A stretch of 64,000 nt of DNA. Source: Spirosoma linguale DSM 74. Its GTDB lineage: Bacteria > Bacteroidota > Bacteroidia > Cytophagales > Spirosomataceae. The stretch covers positions 1,474,001-1,538,000 of the forward strand of contig CP001769.1 in NCBI GenBank assembly GCA_000024525.1, given 5' to 3'. Made by a program: the position numbers and the translations under genes. Shown one piece after another: positions 1 through 8,889 of the stretch. Under the pieces are notes generated by a model. That model worked only from the letters and a program-made list of their open reading frames with translations. It had not been told where the DNA came from and made no database searches. The stretch's first letter is position 1. Each line of letters begins with the position of its first letter.

Positions 1-2
1 AC

Positions 3-263
3 ATTAAGCTGGCCGGCCGGTTGGTAGATATGGAAATCGACGTATTCCGGGATAACGAAGGACAGGAAGATGACGAAGACGTTGACCTGATGGAATTCTC
101 GGATGAGATCGACGAGTGGATGATCCAGGAACTTCGAAAAGTGGGTCTGGATACCGCTAAAAGCGTACTGGCCCTGAATAAAGAGGAGCTCGTTCGCCGT
201 ACCGATCTGGAAGAAGATACCGTCGAAGAGATTTTGAATATCCTGAAACAGGAATTTGAGTAA
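3..263 (+). CDS. nusA: Transcription termination/antitermination factor NusA, C-terminal end (partial)
   Basis: The reading frame is open from the window edge and ends at a TAA; the first in-frame start-like codon is a TTG at 21, but the frame continues upstream, so this is the 3' end of a longer gene. The visible residues include IKLAGRLVDMEIDVFRD, typical of the end of the KH region of NusA. An acidic stretch rich in D and E follows, then a helical tail (EEDTVEEILNILKQEFE). NusA binds RNA polymerase and nascent RNA and modulates pausing, termination and antitermination. The next gene is infB, and nusA-infB is a widely conserved order, which supports the call. Confidence 0.85.
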   Translation: MKLAGRLVDMEIDVFRDNEGQEDDEDVDLMEFSDEIDEWMIQELRKVGLDTAKSVLALNKEELVRRTDLEEDTVEEILNILKQEFE

Positions 264-400
264 GATTACTGAGAGGTGAAGAGCCGAAATTAAAAACAGA
301 ACGATTGGTAAGAAAGGTCATTCTTTAAATTTCACTCTTCATTCTTGAAGTAAGGGATTTTTATTGTTGGAACTGGTGTTCATACCTTACCAACACCTAT

Positions 401-408
401 TAAATTTG
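401..408 (+). promoter_or_regulatory. Candidate Bacteroidota -7 promoter element upstream of infB
   Basis: TAAATTTG matches the Bacteroidota sigma-A -7 consensus TAnnTTTG. It lies 18 bases before the ATG at 427, which would give a very short leader. The -33 TTTG box is poor (only TGTT near 377-380), so this may be chance. The 163-base gap between nusA and infB (264-426) shows no gene and no strong terminator. Confidence 0.3.
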
Positions 409-426
409 CCGAATATAAACCGAAGT

Positions 427-3400
427 ATGGCAGAAGAAAAGTCAATGCGCCTGAGCCAAGTGGCAAAAATTCTCAACAAAGGGCTTTCCTCTGTTGCGAG
501 TAGTCTGTCTGCCAAAGGGTTTAAGGTTGAGATTAATCCTAACACCAAAATCAACACAGAACAGTTGGAGGTGTTAGCGAAGGAGTATAAATCTACGGAA
601 CTCCTGAACGGAACTCGCCGGGCTGAACCGCCGGTTGTAGCCGCCGAGCCACCGCGTCGTCAGGAGGAGGATGTCGTTCTATACCGTCGTGATGACGCGA
701 GACGTCCGATTGTTGAAAACAAACCAGAGTCAGCTCCGGCTGATCTGCCCAAACCGGCTCCGGTGGAGTCGAAACCAGCACCGCAAACTGCTCAGACCGG
801 TTTGCCAGGCTTGAAAGTACTGGGCAAAATTGACTTGAACGCCAAGCCGTCAGCTCCACAGCCCCAGCCTGTTCCTCAGGCAAAAGCACCGGAGCCACCG
901 GTAGCGAAGCCCGTCGTAGCTCCGCCCGTCGAGTCAAAGCAGCCTGAAGTACATGTACCGGTACCGGCGCCTACTCCCGTAGAAGTGCCTAGACCTGTTA
1001 CTCCACAGCCCGTTGCACCTGTAGCAAAACCGGTTGCTGATGTCCCTAAAGCAGTACAAACACCGCCTGTTGAGGTAAAACCAGCGCCAACCCCTGTGGT
1101 ATCTGCACCGGTACCTCCTGTGGTTAAGGAAGAAGTAGCACCTAAGGAAACACCTAAACCAGTTGTGGCTGAATCTAAACCTGCTCCTGTTCAGGCTGCT
1201 CCAGCGGCACCGGTAGCTGCTGCACAGCGGCCAGCACCAGCCGCTCCTTCCGTTTCGACCCCTGTAGAGACGCCTAAACCGGTGTCTCAGGAGAAACCGA
1301 GGGATAACCGGCCCGCTAATCAGGCCAATCCGCCAAAACAGGAAAGCCAGCCAGCTAAACCGGCCTCGGCAGACGAGCCGGACGCAGCAACGGAAACAAT
1401 CCGGGCGGCTGGTAGCCACCAACTGGGCGGACTGAAAATTCTTGGTAAAATTGAGTTGCCAGTTAATAACCCCCGTCAGGGAGGTGGCGGCAACAACGCT
1501 GATAAGAAAGGAAAGCGCAAGCGTATTCGTGGCGGTCGTGAGGGAGGTAGTAATCCTAACCAGCCAAACCAGGGCGGTGGGCAACCACAGGGTCAGGGTG
1601 GTAATCGACCCCCGCGCGAAGGCGACCGTGGACCGGCAAACCGCACCCAGGGAGATCGTCCACAGGGTGACCGCACGCCAGCTACAGGACAGCCTCCACG
1701 TGATGGTAACCGTTCACAGGGACAAGGTCAGGGAGACCGTACAGCAGCACCAGCTAACCGCACGGGTGGTGCCGGTCAGAATCAGGGAGGCAATAACAAC
1801 GCTAACCGAAACGGCCAGTCCAACACGAACACGAATGCAAACGCCAACAACCGTTCTGGAGGTGGCAACAACAACAACAACGCCAATCGGGGTGGGTCCG
1901 GCAATGCCAATCGCGGTGGAACCGGCAATAATGCCAACCGTGGCGGTGGTGGTCGTCGTGAAGCGCCAACGCAGGCCGACGTTCAAAAGGCTATCCAGCA
2001 AACGAATGCACGGATGCGGGGTAATACCCCAAATCGAGGTGCTGATCGCCGACGGGATCGCCGAAGCCAGCGCGAAGAAGATCGCCGTTTGTTGAACGAG
2101 CAGGAGGAACTGGAAGCAAAAATCCTGAAGGTTACCGAGTTCGTGTCAGCCAATGATTTGGCGTCGCTGATGGACGTATCGATCAACGAAGTTATCTCGG
2201 TTTGTTTGAACCTGGGTATGTTCGTGTCGATCAACCAGCGTCTGGATGCAGAGGCTATCACCGTTATTGCCGATGAATTTGGCTATGACGTACAGTTTAT
2301 ATCCGCTGAAGATGAAACCGAGGCTGGTATCGACGTAGAAGCTGATGAACCGGACGACTTGCAGCCACGGGCACCAATTGTGACCATCATGGGTCACGTT
2401 GACCATGGTAAAACATCCTTACTTGACTATATCCGCCGGGCTAAAGTAGCCGCTGGTGAAGCTGGTGGTATTACACAGCACATTGGTGCCTATAGTGTGA
2501 AACACAGCGGTGACCGGATGATCACATTCCTGGATACGCCCGGTCACGAAGCCTTTACGGCCATGCGTGCACGGGGAGCTAAAGTAACGGACGTCGTTAT
2601 TATCGTAATCGCTGCCGATGACAGTATCATGCCGCAAACGCGTGAGGCTATCAACCACGCACAGGTTGCCGGTGTACCGATTGTTTTTGCTTTCTCGAAA
2701 GTAGACAAACCGGGTGCTGATTCTGAAAAGATTCGGACTGAACTGGCCGCTATGAACATGCTCGTTGAAGAATGGGGTGGTAAATACCAAGCGCAGGAAA
2801 TCTCGTCCAAATCGGGTATGGGTGTCGACGATCTGCTCGAAAAAGTGCTGCTTGAAGCAGAACTGCTCGAACTTAAAGCCAACCCATCACGCCGGGCATT
2901 GGGAACTGTTATCGAAGCCTCTCTTGATAAAGGTCGTGGCTATGTATCGACTGTACTGGTTGAGAATGGTACACTGCACCAGGGCGACATCATGCTGGTA
3001 GGTGCCCACTACGGCCGCATCCGGGCCATGACAAATGACCGGGGTGAACGAATCAAAGAAGCTGGCCCATCGACACCCGTTCAGATACTAGGTCTGCCCG
3101 GAGCTCCGCAAGCCGGTGATAAGTTCAATGTAATGGAAACGGACCGTGAGGCCCGCGAGATTGCGAACAAACGTGAGCAGTTGCTACGTGAACAAACACT
3201 GCGCACCCGCAAGCACATCACTCTTGAGGAGATTGGTCGCCGGAAGGCAATCGGTACCTTCAAAGAATTGAATGTGATTGTGAAAGGTGACGTGGATGGC
3301 TCGGTAGAAGCCTTGTCAGATTCGCTGCTGAACCTTTCTACAGAAGAGGTTCAGGTGAACATCATTCACAAAGCCGTGGGTCAGATTTCTGAATCGGACG

Positions 3401-3873
3401 TTCTGCTGGCGTCGGCTTCGGATGCGGTTATCGTCGGCTTCCAGGTACGGCCGTCGGCAAGCGCCCGAAAATTGGCGGAACAGGAACAGATTGAAATTCG
3501 TCTCTACTCGATCATTTACGATGCGATCAACGAAGTGAAAGACGCTATGGAAGGGCTGCTTGCTCCGACTGTGGAAGAAGTTATCGTTGGTAATATCGAA
3601 GTTCGTGACGTCTTCAAGATTAGCAAAGTTGGTACGGTAGCCGGTTGCTACGTAACCGAAGGTAATATCAAGCGGAACAACAAGATTCGAATCATTCGAG
3701 ATTTCATTGTCGTACACACGGGTGAAATCAGCGCGCTAAAACGCTTCAAAGAAGATGTGAGTGAAGTGAAGTTCGGCTACGAATGTGGTTTGAGCATCAG
3801 AAACTTCAACGACATTGAAGTAGGTGACGTTATCGAAAGCTTCGAACTGAAAGAAGTGAAGCGAACATTGTAG
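427..3873 (+). CDS. infB: Translation initiation factor IF-2
   Basis: This GTPase delivers initiator tRNA to the 30S subunit and promotes subunit joining. I start at the ATG at 427 ([19 protein letters not shown]), the usual Bacteroidota N-terminus with its IF2_N helix domain; a TTG at 364 in frame would add 21 atypical residues. The product is 1148 aa, long for the family. Residues about 80-330 are rich in Pro, Ala, Lys and Val, and about 348-555 are rich in Gly, Asn and Arg with RGG-like patches. A second IF2_N-like segment follows. The G domain has GHVDHGKT (about 656-663) and DTPGHEAF. The G4 motif reads SKVD (757-760) instead of NKxD. Domains II, III and IV follow to the C-terminus. A terminator lies 28 bases downstream. 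Confidence 0.97.
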   Translation: MAEEKSMRLSQVAKILNKGLSSVASSLSAKGFKVEINPNTKINTEQLEVLAKEYKSTELLNGTRRAEPPVVAAEPPRRQEEDVVLYRRDDARRPIVENKPESAPADLPKPAPVESKPAPQTAQTGLPGLKVLGKIDLNAKPSAPQPQPVPQAKAPEPPVAKPVVAPPVESKQPEVHVPVPAPTPVEVPRPVTPQPVAPVAKPVADVPKAVQTPPVEVKPAPTPVVSAPVPPVVKEEVAPKETPKPVVAESKPAPVQAAPAAPVAAAQRPAPAAPSVSTPVETPKPVSQEKPRDNRPANQANPPKQESQPAKPASADEPDAATETIRAAGSHQLGGLKILGKIELPVNNPRQGGGGNNADKKGKRKRIRGGREGGSNPNQPNQGGGQPQGQGGNRPPREGDRGPANRTQGDRPQGDRTPATGQPPRDGNRSQGQGQGDRTAAPANRTGGAGQNQGGNNNANRNGQSNTNTNANANNRSGGGNNNNNANRGGSGNANRGGTGNNANRGGGGRREAPTQADVQKAIQQTNARMRGNTPNRGADRRRDRRSQREEDRRLLNEQEELEAKILKVTEFVSANDLASLMDVSINEVISVCLNLGMFVSINQRLDAEAITVIADEFGYDVQFISAEDETEAGIDVEADEPDDLQPRAPIVTIMGHVDHGKTSLLDYIRRAKVAAGEAGGITQHIGAYSVKHSGDRMITFLDTPGHEAFTAMRARGAKVTDVVIIVIAADDSIMPQTREAINHAQVAGVPIVFAFSKVDKPGADSEKIRTELAAMNMLVEEWGGKYQAQEISSKSGMGVDDLLEKVLLEAELLELKANPSRRALGTVIEASLDKGRGYVSTVLVENGTLHQGDIMLVGAHYGRIRAMTNDRGERIKEAGPSTPVQILGLPGAPQAGDKFNVMETDREAREIANKREQLLREQTLRTRKHITLEEIGRRKAIGTFKELNVIVKGDVDGSVEALSDSLLNLSTEEVQVNIIHKAVGQISESDVLLASASDAVIVGFQVRPSASARKLAEQEQIEIRLYSIIYDAINEVKDAMEGLLAPTVEEVIVGNIEVRDVFKISKVGTVAGCYVTEGNIKRNNKIRIIRDFIVVHTGEISALKRFKEDVSEVKFGYECGLSIRNFNDIEVGDVIESFELKEVKRTL

Positions 3874-3901
3874 TCCGGGCCGCCGAAGCGGTTCAGATAT
3901 T

Positions 3902-3934
3902 AGCCCTGACAGGTTTTCCTGTCGGGGCTTTTTT
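3902..3934 (+). terminator. Rho-independent terminator after infB
   Basis: A 12-bp stem (3902-3913 with 3918-3929) carries one G-T wobble and a TTTT loop, and is followed at once by a run of T. It sits 28 bases after the infB stop and just before the next start at 3963. This is a standard intrinsic terminator and ends the nusA-infB transcript. Confidence 0.9.
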
Positions 3935-3962
3935 GTACCTTTTCGCTTTGAACATCATCTGT

Positions 3963-4667
3963 ATGAAACTCCTCGCCATTAGTGATCTTCACGGAAGGAC
4001 CGTTTGGAAAGAAGCAGACCTTGACCAATACGACCGGGTTGTCTTCCTGGGTGACTATACGGATAGTCATACCTTTGATGATGAAACCATATTCAATAAC
4101 CTGCTTGATATCATCTGGCTTAAGTACCAGAACCCCGCAAAGTTTATTCTGCTTATTGGCAACCATGATGCGCAATACCTGCATTTTCCGCAGTATCGTT
4201 GTTCAGGGTTTCGGGAGAAAGCACAGCCTGAGTTGAGTTTCTTATTCACAACACACATTAACCTGTTTCAACTGGCTTATCAGGAAGGTAATTACCTGTT
4301 TACTCATGCCGGTGTAACCAAAAAATGGCTGGCGCATTTTCTTGTAAAAACCGGTAAAAAACTAATTGAACGTACATCTGTTGATAATCTGGCCGGATTA
4401 TTGAATAAGGTGCATAAAGAAGACATAAGTTTTCGAAGCCTGCTTTTTGAAGTTGGACCGAAACGGGGAGGCTTTGATGCCTACGGCGGGCCTGTTTGGG
4501 CAGATCGCTCGGAAACCTCTGTTGACTTCCTGATGGGATTTCAGCAGGTTGTAGGACATACGCCCGTTTTTGATTTTTCGACAATATACGGTGAAAGTGG
4601 GTCGATTACTTATACGGATGTTTTGCAAACCAAAACGGCATTTTATGAAGTCATAATCCGTGACTAA
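3963..4667 (+). CDS. Calcineurin-like metallophosphoesterase
   Basis: A 234-aa cytoplasmic phosphoesterase with no signal peptide. It has the full metallophosphatase motif series: D8-x-H10 (SDLHG), GDYTDS (G30-D31), GNHDA, an isolated histidine in HAGVT, and GHTPV near the end. These residues bind two metal ions in the PPP-type Ser/Thr phosphatase superfamily. I chose the ATG at 3963, which gives the canonical MKLLAISDLHG start; a TTG at 3933 would overlap the T-run of the infB terminator. It stands alone between a terminator and the next gene. The natural substrate (phosphoprotein, nucleotide or other phosphoester) cannot be told from sequence. Confidence 0.85.
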   Translation: MKLLAISDLHGRTVWKEADLDQYDRVVFLGDYTDSHTFDDETIFNNLLDIIWLKYQNPAKFILLIGNHDAQYLHFPQYRCSGFREKAQPELSFLFTTHINLFQLAYQEGNYLFTHAGVTKKWLAHFLVKTGKKLIERTSVDNLAGLLNKVHKEDISFRSLLFEVGPKRGGFDAYGGPVWADRSETSVDFLMGFQQVVGHTPVFDFSTIYGESGSITYTDVLQTKTAFYEVIIRD

Positions 4668-4743
4668 CTTAGGGACTAAAGAAACGAAAGGTCTATACCG
4701 GGCCGTTATTAAGAAAACCCTGTTTGCTACGCAAATACCCTGA

Positions 4744-6846
4744 ATGAATTTTCTCTATCCTTCCTTTCTGCTTGGGTTGCTGTCGGTCTCCGTCCCGATT
4801 GCCATTCACCTGTTTAACTTTCGACGGACAAGGCGGGTTTTCTTCTCGAATGTTGCCTTGCTGCGAACCGTTCAGACCGAAACAAAATCGTTTCGGCGAC
4901 TCAAACACTGGCTCATCCTCGCCTGTCGTTGTTTGTTTCTGGCTTGCCTGGTTCTGGCGTTTGCGCAGCCCTTTATTCCCAGTAAGAATAAGCTGGGTTT
5001 GTCGCGTCAGGGGGTAACGAGTTTGTATGTCGATAACTCATTCAGTATGCAGAATGAACGCAATACAAAGCGATACCTCGATATAGCCATTAGCAAGCTG
5101 GATGAGTTGCTCACGCTATTCCGTAATGCTACATCGCTCCAGTTACTAACCAACGACTTCTCCGTGGCTGAACAGCAGGCCGGAACAGCTGAGGCTGTTC
5201 GTGACCGCGTGACGTCCATTCGGTTTGCCCATACCCCCCGCACCCTCGAAACCGTTTACCGTCGTCAGCGTAACCTCCTGAGTTCGTTGAATCCGGGCGG
5301 GCACAACCAGCTATTCTGGTTTTCTGATTTTCAGAAAAGTACGGTGGGGGATTTATCAAGGCTTAAGATCGATACTACAGATCGGTTGTTTATCGTACCT
5401 CTCGATGCACAGGCTACCAAGAACGTCTATGTCGACTCGGTCTGGCTCAGTACGCCGTTTATTCGCGAAATGCAGAATAACAGTCTCAATGTTAAGCTGA
5501 ACAACGCGGGTCGCGAGAATGTCAAAAACCTGCCGGTTCGGTTATATCTTGACGATACTCAGACATCGACGGCCACCGCGACGCTGGCACCGGATGGTTC
5601 TGCAACGGTTTCGCTGAATTTTAACGTAACTTCGAAAGGATACCACCGGGGACGTATTGTTTTTGAAGATTACCCCATCACCTTCGATAACCAGTACTTT
5701 TTTGTCATTGAAGCCTCCCCGGCCGTTCGGATATTGCATCTGTATGAACAGAAATCAGGTCCGGCGGACCGAACATCGGACTATATAAATGCCGTTTATT
5801 CGAATGACAGTTTGTTTGTTCGCCAAAGTTTCAGCGTGCAGAATTTCGATGTTGGTCAGTTAAAAGAAACGGATCTGATCGTGCTGGAGGGTGTTACAGA
5901 CGTGAATGGTACACTGCGTACCGAACTGGAGCGCTTTGTTCGGCAGGGGGGGAGTATAGCTATCATTCCGCCTGTCAATCCCAACACTACCTCATACAAT
6001 CCGTTTCTACAGGCGTTAGGTGTCGGTGCCGTTCAGACGACTGCCACGGTAGGGGGGACGCCAGCTACGGTGCCGGTAGCTGATCCCGACCGGCGTAATC
6101 CATTTTTTCAGGATGTTTTTCAGCAGAGTTATCAGTCCGAGCCGCTAAATATGCCAACGGCCGCCCCGGTTTGGCGATGGAGTTCGGGCCAGCGGTTGCT
6201 GAGCCTGCGTGACGGCAGCCCGCTACTCACACAAACCAGGCTGAGCGGAGGGACCACTGCCCGTCAGGGAAGCGTTTATATGCTGGCTAACCCGTTGGCA
6301 ACTGCATACGGGAATCTGGCGGAACACGCGCTGTTTGTTCCTATTATGTATAAAATGGCGGCTTTGAGCGTTCGGTCGCAACGGACGGCTTATTCGTTCG
6401 ATGACAATCTGATCACCATTTCGGTTAGTAATCCATCTGAAAAGGCCGTTTACAAGCTGAAACATGACAAGCTGGAAATTATTCCGGTGCAGCGCATCGT
6501 TGGTAACCAGCTTCAGCTCGAAATGCCGAAAAGCAACGAACTGGCGGCTGGTCAGGAAGTGGAAGCAGGATATTATGAACTGCGGCTGAATGACAAAATC
6601 GAACGATTGCTGGCTTTCAATCATGGAAATCAGGAGTCGACAATGAGTTTTTACTCGGCTGATGAGCTTCGGAAGATCTTCGTCAACCAACCGAACGTCG
6701 AAATTTTCGACAGCATACAGGACGGCGATTTTGTGCAGGTACTGGAGCAGGAAAATCTGGGCAAAAGCCTCTGGAAATATTTCCTGATTGCCTCCCTCGC
6801 CTTTCTGTTGATTGAGGTTGGGCTGGTACGGTTTATGAAAGGCTGA
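4744..6846 (+). CDS. BatA-type membrane protein with a VWA-like domain
   Basis: A 700-aa inner-membrane protein. Residues 1 to about 76 match the BatA (aerotolerance regulator N-terminal) domain of Bacteroidota: a first hydrophobic segment (FLLGLLSVSVPIAIHLFNF), the RRTRRVFFSNVALL stretch, then a second hydrophobic segment (HWLILACRCLFLACLVLAF). A VWA-like domain follows with a MIDAS-type DxSxS in YVDNSFSMQ. The large middle part is probably periplasmic, and a last hydrophobic segment (YFLIASLAFLLIEVGLV) lies just before the end. Such proteins are usually near MoxR/Bat operons, but here the gene stands alone. Function is unknown beyond an envelope role. A strong terminator follows. Confidence 0.8.
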   Translation: MNFLYPSFLLGLLSVSVPIAIHLFNFRRTRRVFFSNVALLRTVQTETKSFRRLKHWLILACRCLFLACLVLAFAQPFIPSKNKLGLSRQGVTSLYVDNSFSMQNERNTKRYLDIAISKLDELLTLFRNATSLQLLTNDFSVAEQQAGTAEAVRDRVTSIRFAHTPRTLETVYRRQRNLLSSLNPGGHNQLFWFSDFQKSTVGDLSRLKIDTTDRLFIVPLDAQATKNVYVDSVWLSTPFIREMQNNSLNVKLNNAGRENVKNLPVRLYLDDTQTSTATATLAPDGSATVSLNFNVTSKGYHRGRIVFEDYPITFDNQYFFVIEASPAVRILHLYEQKSGPADRTSDYINAVYSNDSLFVRQSFSVQNFDVGQLKETDLIVLEGVTDVNGTLRTELERFVRQGGSIAIIPPVNPNTTSYNPFLQALGVGAVQTTATVGGTPATVPVADPDRRNPFFQDVFQQSYQSEPLNMPTAAPVWRWSSGQRLLSLRDGSPLLTQTRLSGGTTARQGSVYMLANPLATAYGNLAEHALFVPIMYKMAALSVRSQRTAYSFDDNLITISVSNPSEKAVYKLKHDKLEIIPVQRIVGNQLQLEMPKSNELAAGQEVEAGYYELRLNDKIERLLAFNHGNQESTMSFYSADELRKIFVNQPNVEIFDSIQDGDFVQVLEQENLGKSLWKYFLIASLAFLLIEVGLVRFMKG

Positions 6847-6880
6847 GTTTTTGCCGGGCCTGCCTTTCGGTGGGCTTGTG

Positions 6881-6923
6881 AAGAAGAGGCCAGTCATTTG
6901 AAAAATGACTGGCCTCTTCTTTT
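6881..6923 (+). terminator. Intrinsic terminator after the BatA-type gene
   Basis: A perfect 19-bp stem (6881-6899 with 6903-6921), a GAA loop and a short T tract lie 35 bases after the stop codon at 6846. Both strands are T- or A-flanked, but the only nearby upstream gene is on the plus strand. Confidence 0.85.
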
Positions 6924-7152
6924 ATAGAGTAGCTTTATGAGAACAGGTAGTACGCCCGGCGTATGGTTGTAGGCTGAAAGCGAGTTATGATAAACCGACA
7001 AATGACTCACAAATTTTCTGTCATTGAAAATGCCCTCAATGAGTCAGTAATGGATATTTTAATTTTATTCTGAAAAAATAGTGCTAATCAATGTGAGGTA
7101 ATGAAGCCCGAACTTGTCTACCTTAAGCACTACCCGATTAACGGAAGTTTGT
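6924..7152. other. Gene-free leader before the ECF sigma gene
   Basis: Together with the terminator this is a 306-base gap. It is AT-rich towards the 3' end. A 7-bp inverted repeat (TGACTCA near 7004, TGAGTCA near 7040) is visible and could be an operator, but it is short enough to be chance. I see no clear TAnnTTTG element and no gene. Confidence 0.4.
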
Positions 7153-7836
7153 ATGCAGCTATTACCGTTGCCGTTTACTCAACCCAAAAGCGATGGACCA
7201 ACCCTGCCGCTGGAAAATCAACACCCCGAACCTTCGGTCAAGATAACTGATGACGAACTTATACTTCGTCAGTTATTTAGTGAAAATGCCATGAACGGAT
7301 GTGCCCTGCTGTTCCGGCGTTACTATACGAATCTGGTCAATCACGCCGTTCGGTTTGTTTATTCCAAGGAAGTGGCTGAGGACCTTGTCGCTGAGGTTTT
7401 TGCGGTCTTCTGGCAGGACCGTACGTTCGAACACATTACTACGTCATACCGGGCGTATCTGTATAAAGCTGTTCGTCACCGGGCCTACAATTACCTGCGC
7501 TGGGAGTTGCGCGAATCTGATTCACTCGAATCCGCTGACAAACAGTCTATCCCGGCATCCCTACAACCCGATCAGGTGCTGCATTACAGCGAATTACACC
7601 AGAAGATCGAGTCTATTATTCAGAACCTTCCTCCACAATGCCAGCGTGCTTTTCTACTAAGCCGAATCGAAGGCAAGAAGTATGCGGAGATAGCGCAGGA
7701 TATGAAAATTACCAACAGCGCTGTCGAAAAATTACTCATCCGTGCCATTAGTAAGCTACGGCAGGACCTAAAAGCAGACTGGTTTATTGTACTGATTGTG
7801 TCGATCGGTGTCGATTCCCTCTGCTTGCTGGGGTGA
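7153..7836 (+). CDS. ECF RNA polymerase sigma factor (FecI-like, Bacteroidota expansion family)
   Basis: A 227-aa sigma-70 family factor with sigma region 2 (LLFRRYYTNLVNHAVRFV, then EVAEDLVAEVFAVFWQ) and region 4 (LPPQCQRAFLLSRIEGKKY, then a helix-turn-helix with ISKLRQDLK). I use the ATG at 7153; a TTG at 7114 is possible. The C-terminus ends in a hydrophobic tail (WFIVLIVSIGVDSLCLLG), common in this family. The gene is followed after 46 bases by a FecR-type anti-sigma gene and then by SusC and SusD. This is the standard layout for substrate-triggered trans-envelope control. It probably transcribes the downstream uptake genes once the SusC protein binds its ligand. Confidence 0.9.
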   Translation: MQLLPLPFTQPKSDGPTLPLENQHPEPSVKITDDELILRQLFSENAMNGCALLFRRYYTNLVNHAVRFVYSKEVAEDLVAEVFAVFWQDRTFEHITTSYRAYLYKAVRHRAYNYLRWELRESDSLESADKQSIPASLQPDQVLHYSELHQKIESIIQNLPPQCQRAFLLSRIEGKKYAEIAQDMKITNSAVEKLLIRAISKLRQDLKADWFIVLIVSIGVDSLCLLG

Positions 7837-7882
7837 GGTAACGTGTACTCAACTTGTCTATCAGGCAAACTATGAATCAATT

Positions 7883-8884
7883 ATGAAGCCGTCGCTCACG
7901 AAACATATAATTTTTGACTTCTTTGACGGGAAAGCTACGGCTATCCAGCGAAAATATATTGAAGCCTGGATTGCTGACGAAGAGAATCAGGAGCTGTATT
8001 ACCAATACCTGGATGAGTGGGAAAGCCAGCGGCCTCAATTTGCGGTCGACTCTGAAAAAGCCTTCGGGGCTTTTCAGCAGATATTACAGGAAACCCAGCC
8101 CCGCCCTCCGCAACCCGTTCTGGTTAAAAATAATGCACCTTTCTGGACAAATAGGGCGCTTGGCTGGCGTATTGCTGCATCGGTGCTAGTGGTGAGTTTG
8201 CTGGGTGCTTATCTGTTTCGGGCTCAAATCCGCTTCAAAACCTACCAGACCGCCTATGGGCAAACGGCTGTTTATCAACTAGCGGATGGAACAACCGTGA
8301 CACTTAATGCCAACTCGCTGCTGCGGGTTCCCCGCTTTGGGTTTGGCTCAGATACCCGTGAGGTATTTCTGGAAGGAGAGGGCGAGTTCAGAGTAACGCA
8401 TACGGCCGATAATCAGCGGTTTGTGGTACGAACCGCCGACAAATTTCAGGTGGAGGTGCTCGGTACTGAATTCGTCGTGTATGCCCGACAGCGGGGTAAG
8501 CGCGTCTTCCTGAACAAAGGCAAGGTAAAACTCGAACTCGCCCAGGGGCAGCAGGTATACATGAAGCCCGGCAACGTGGTAACCGTGGCCAACTCGGGCC
8601 AGTACCAGCTTCGCCAAACAGCCCCCGCCCGGCCGTTTGTGGCCTGGAAGGAGCACTGGTTTTATTTCGACAATACACCCGTTGCCGAAGTAGCCATCCA
8701 GATTCAGGAACGATTCGGGGTCAACGTTGTCGTTCCTGAAACGGATCTGGCCCAACGGCGGATTGCCGGAAATTTTAAAGCCGAAAAAGCCGACGACCTG
8801 CTGGAAATATTAGCTGATCTGCTCCAGCTAACTGTTGTTAAGACCCGCCACCATATCGAATTACGAACCATTAAACAATCCTAG
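7883..8884 (+). CDS. FecR-family anti-sigma factor
   Basis: A 333-aa membrane regulator that holds the sigma factor and relays a signal from the outer-membrane receptor. The cytoplasmic N-terminus (about 1-85) is sigma-binding. One membrane helix lies at about 92-110 (WRIAASVLVVSLLGAYLF). The periplasmic FecR domain follows (TAYGQTAVYQLADGTTVTLN, FLEGEGEFRVTH, VEVLGTEFVVYA). The C-terminal DUF4974 module (FDNTPVAEVAIQIQERFGV) resembles an STN fold. I start at the ATG at 7883, which gives MKPSLTKHIIFDFFDG, typical for the family; the longer frame runs back into the sigma gene. The SusC start is only 5 bases after the stop, so translation is probably coupled. Confidence 0.92.
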   Translation: MKPSLTKHIIFDFFDGKATAIQRKYIEAWIADEENQELYYQYLDEWESQRPQFAVDSEKAFGAFQQILQETQPRPPQPVLVKNNAPFWTNRALGWRIAASVLVVSLLGAYLFRAQIRFKTYQTAYGQTAVYQLADGTTVTLNANSLLRVPRFGFGSDTREVFLEGEGEFRVTHTADNQRFVVRTADKFQVEVLGTEFVVYARQRGKRVFLNKGKVKLELAQGQQVYMKPGNVVTVANSGQYQLRQTAPARPFVAWKEHWFYFDNTPVAEVAIQIQERFGVNVVVPETDLAQRRIAGNFKAEKADDLLEILADLLQLTVVKTRHHIELRTIKQS

Positions 8885-8889
8885 TAACA

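Noticed and set aside
364..426. Upstream TTG start for infB
   Set aside because: The added residues do not resemble the IF-2 N-terminus, which begins [11 protein letters not shown] at 427, and a candidate -7 box overlaps this stretch.
934..2095. Long frames at 934-1584 (minus) and 1442-2095 (plus) within infB
   Set aside because: They come from the repetitive Pro/Ala/Lys and Gly/Asn/Arg codons of IF-2 and give low-complexity sequences.
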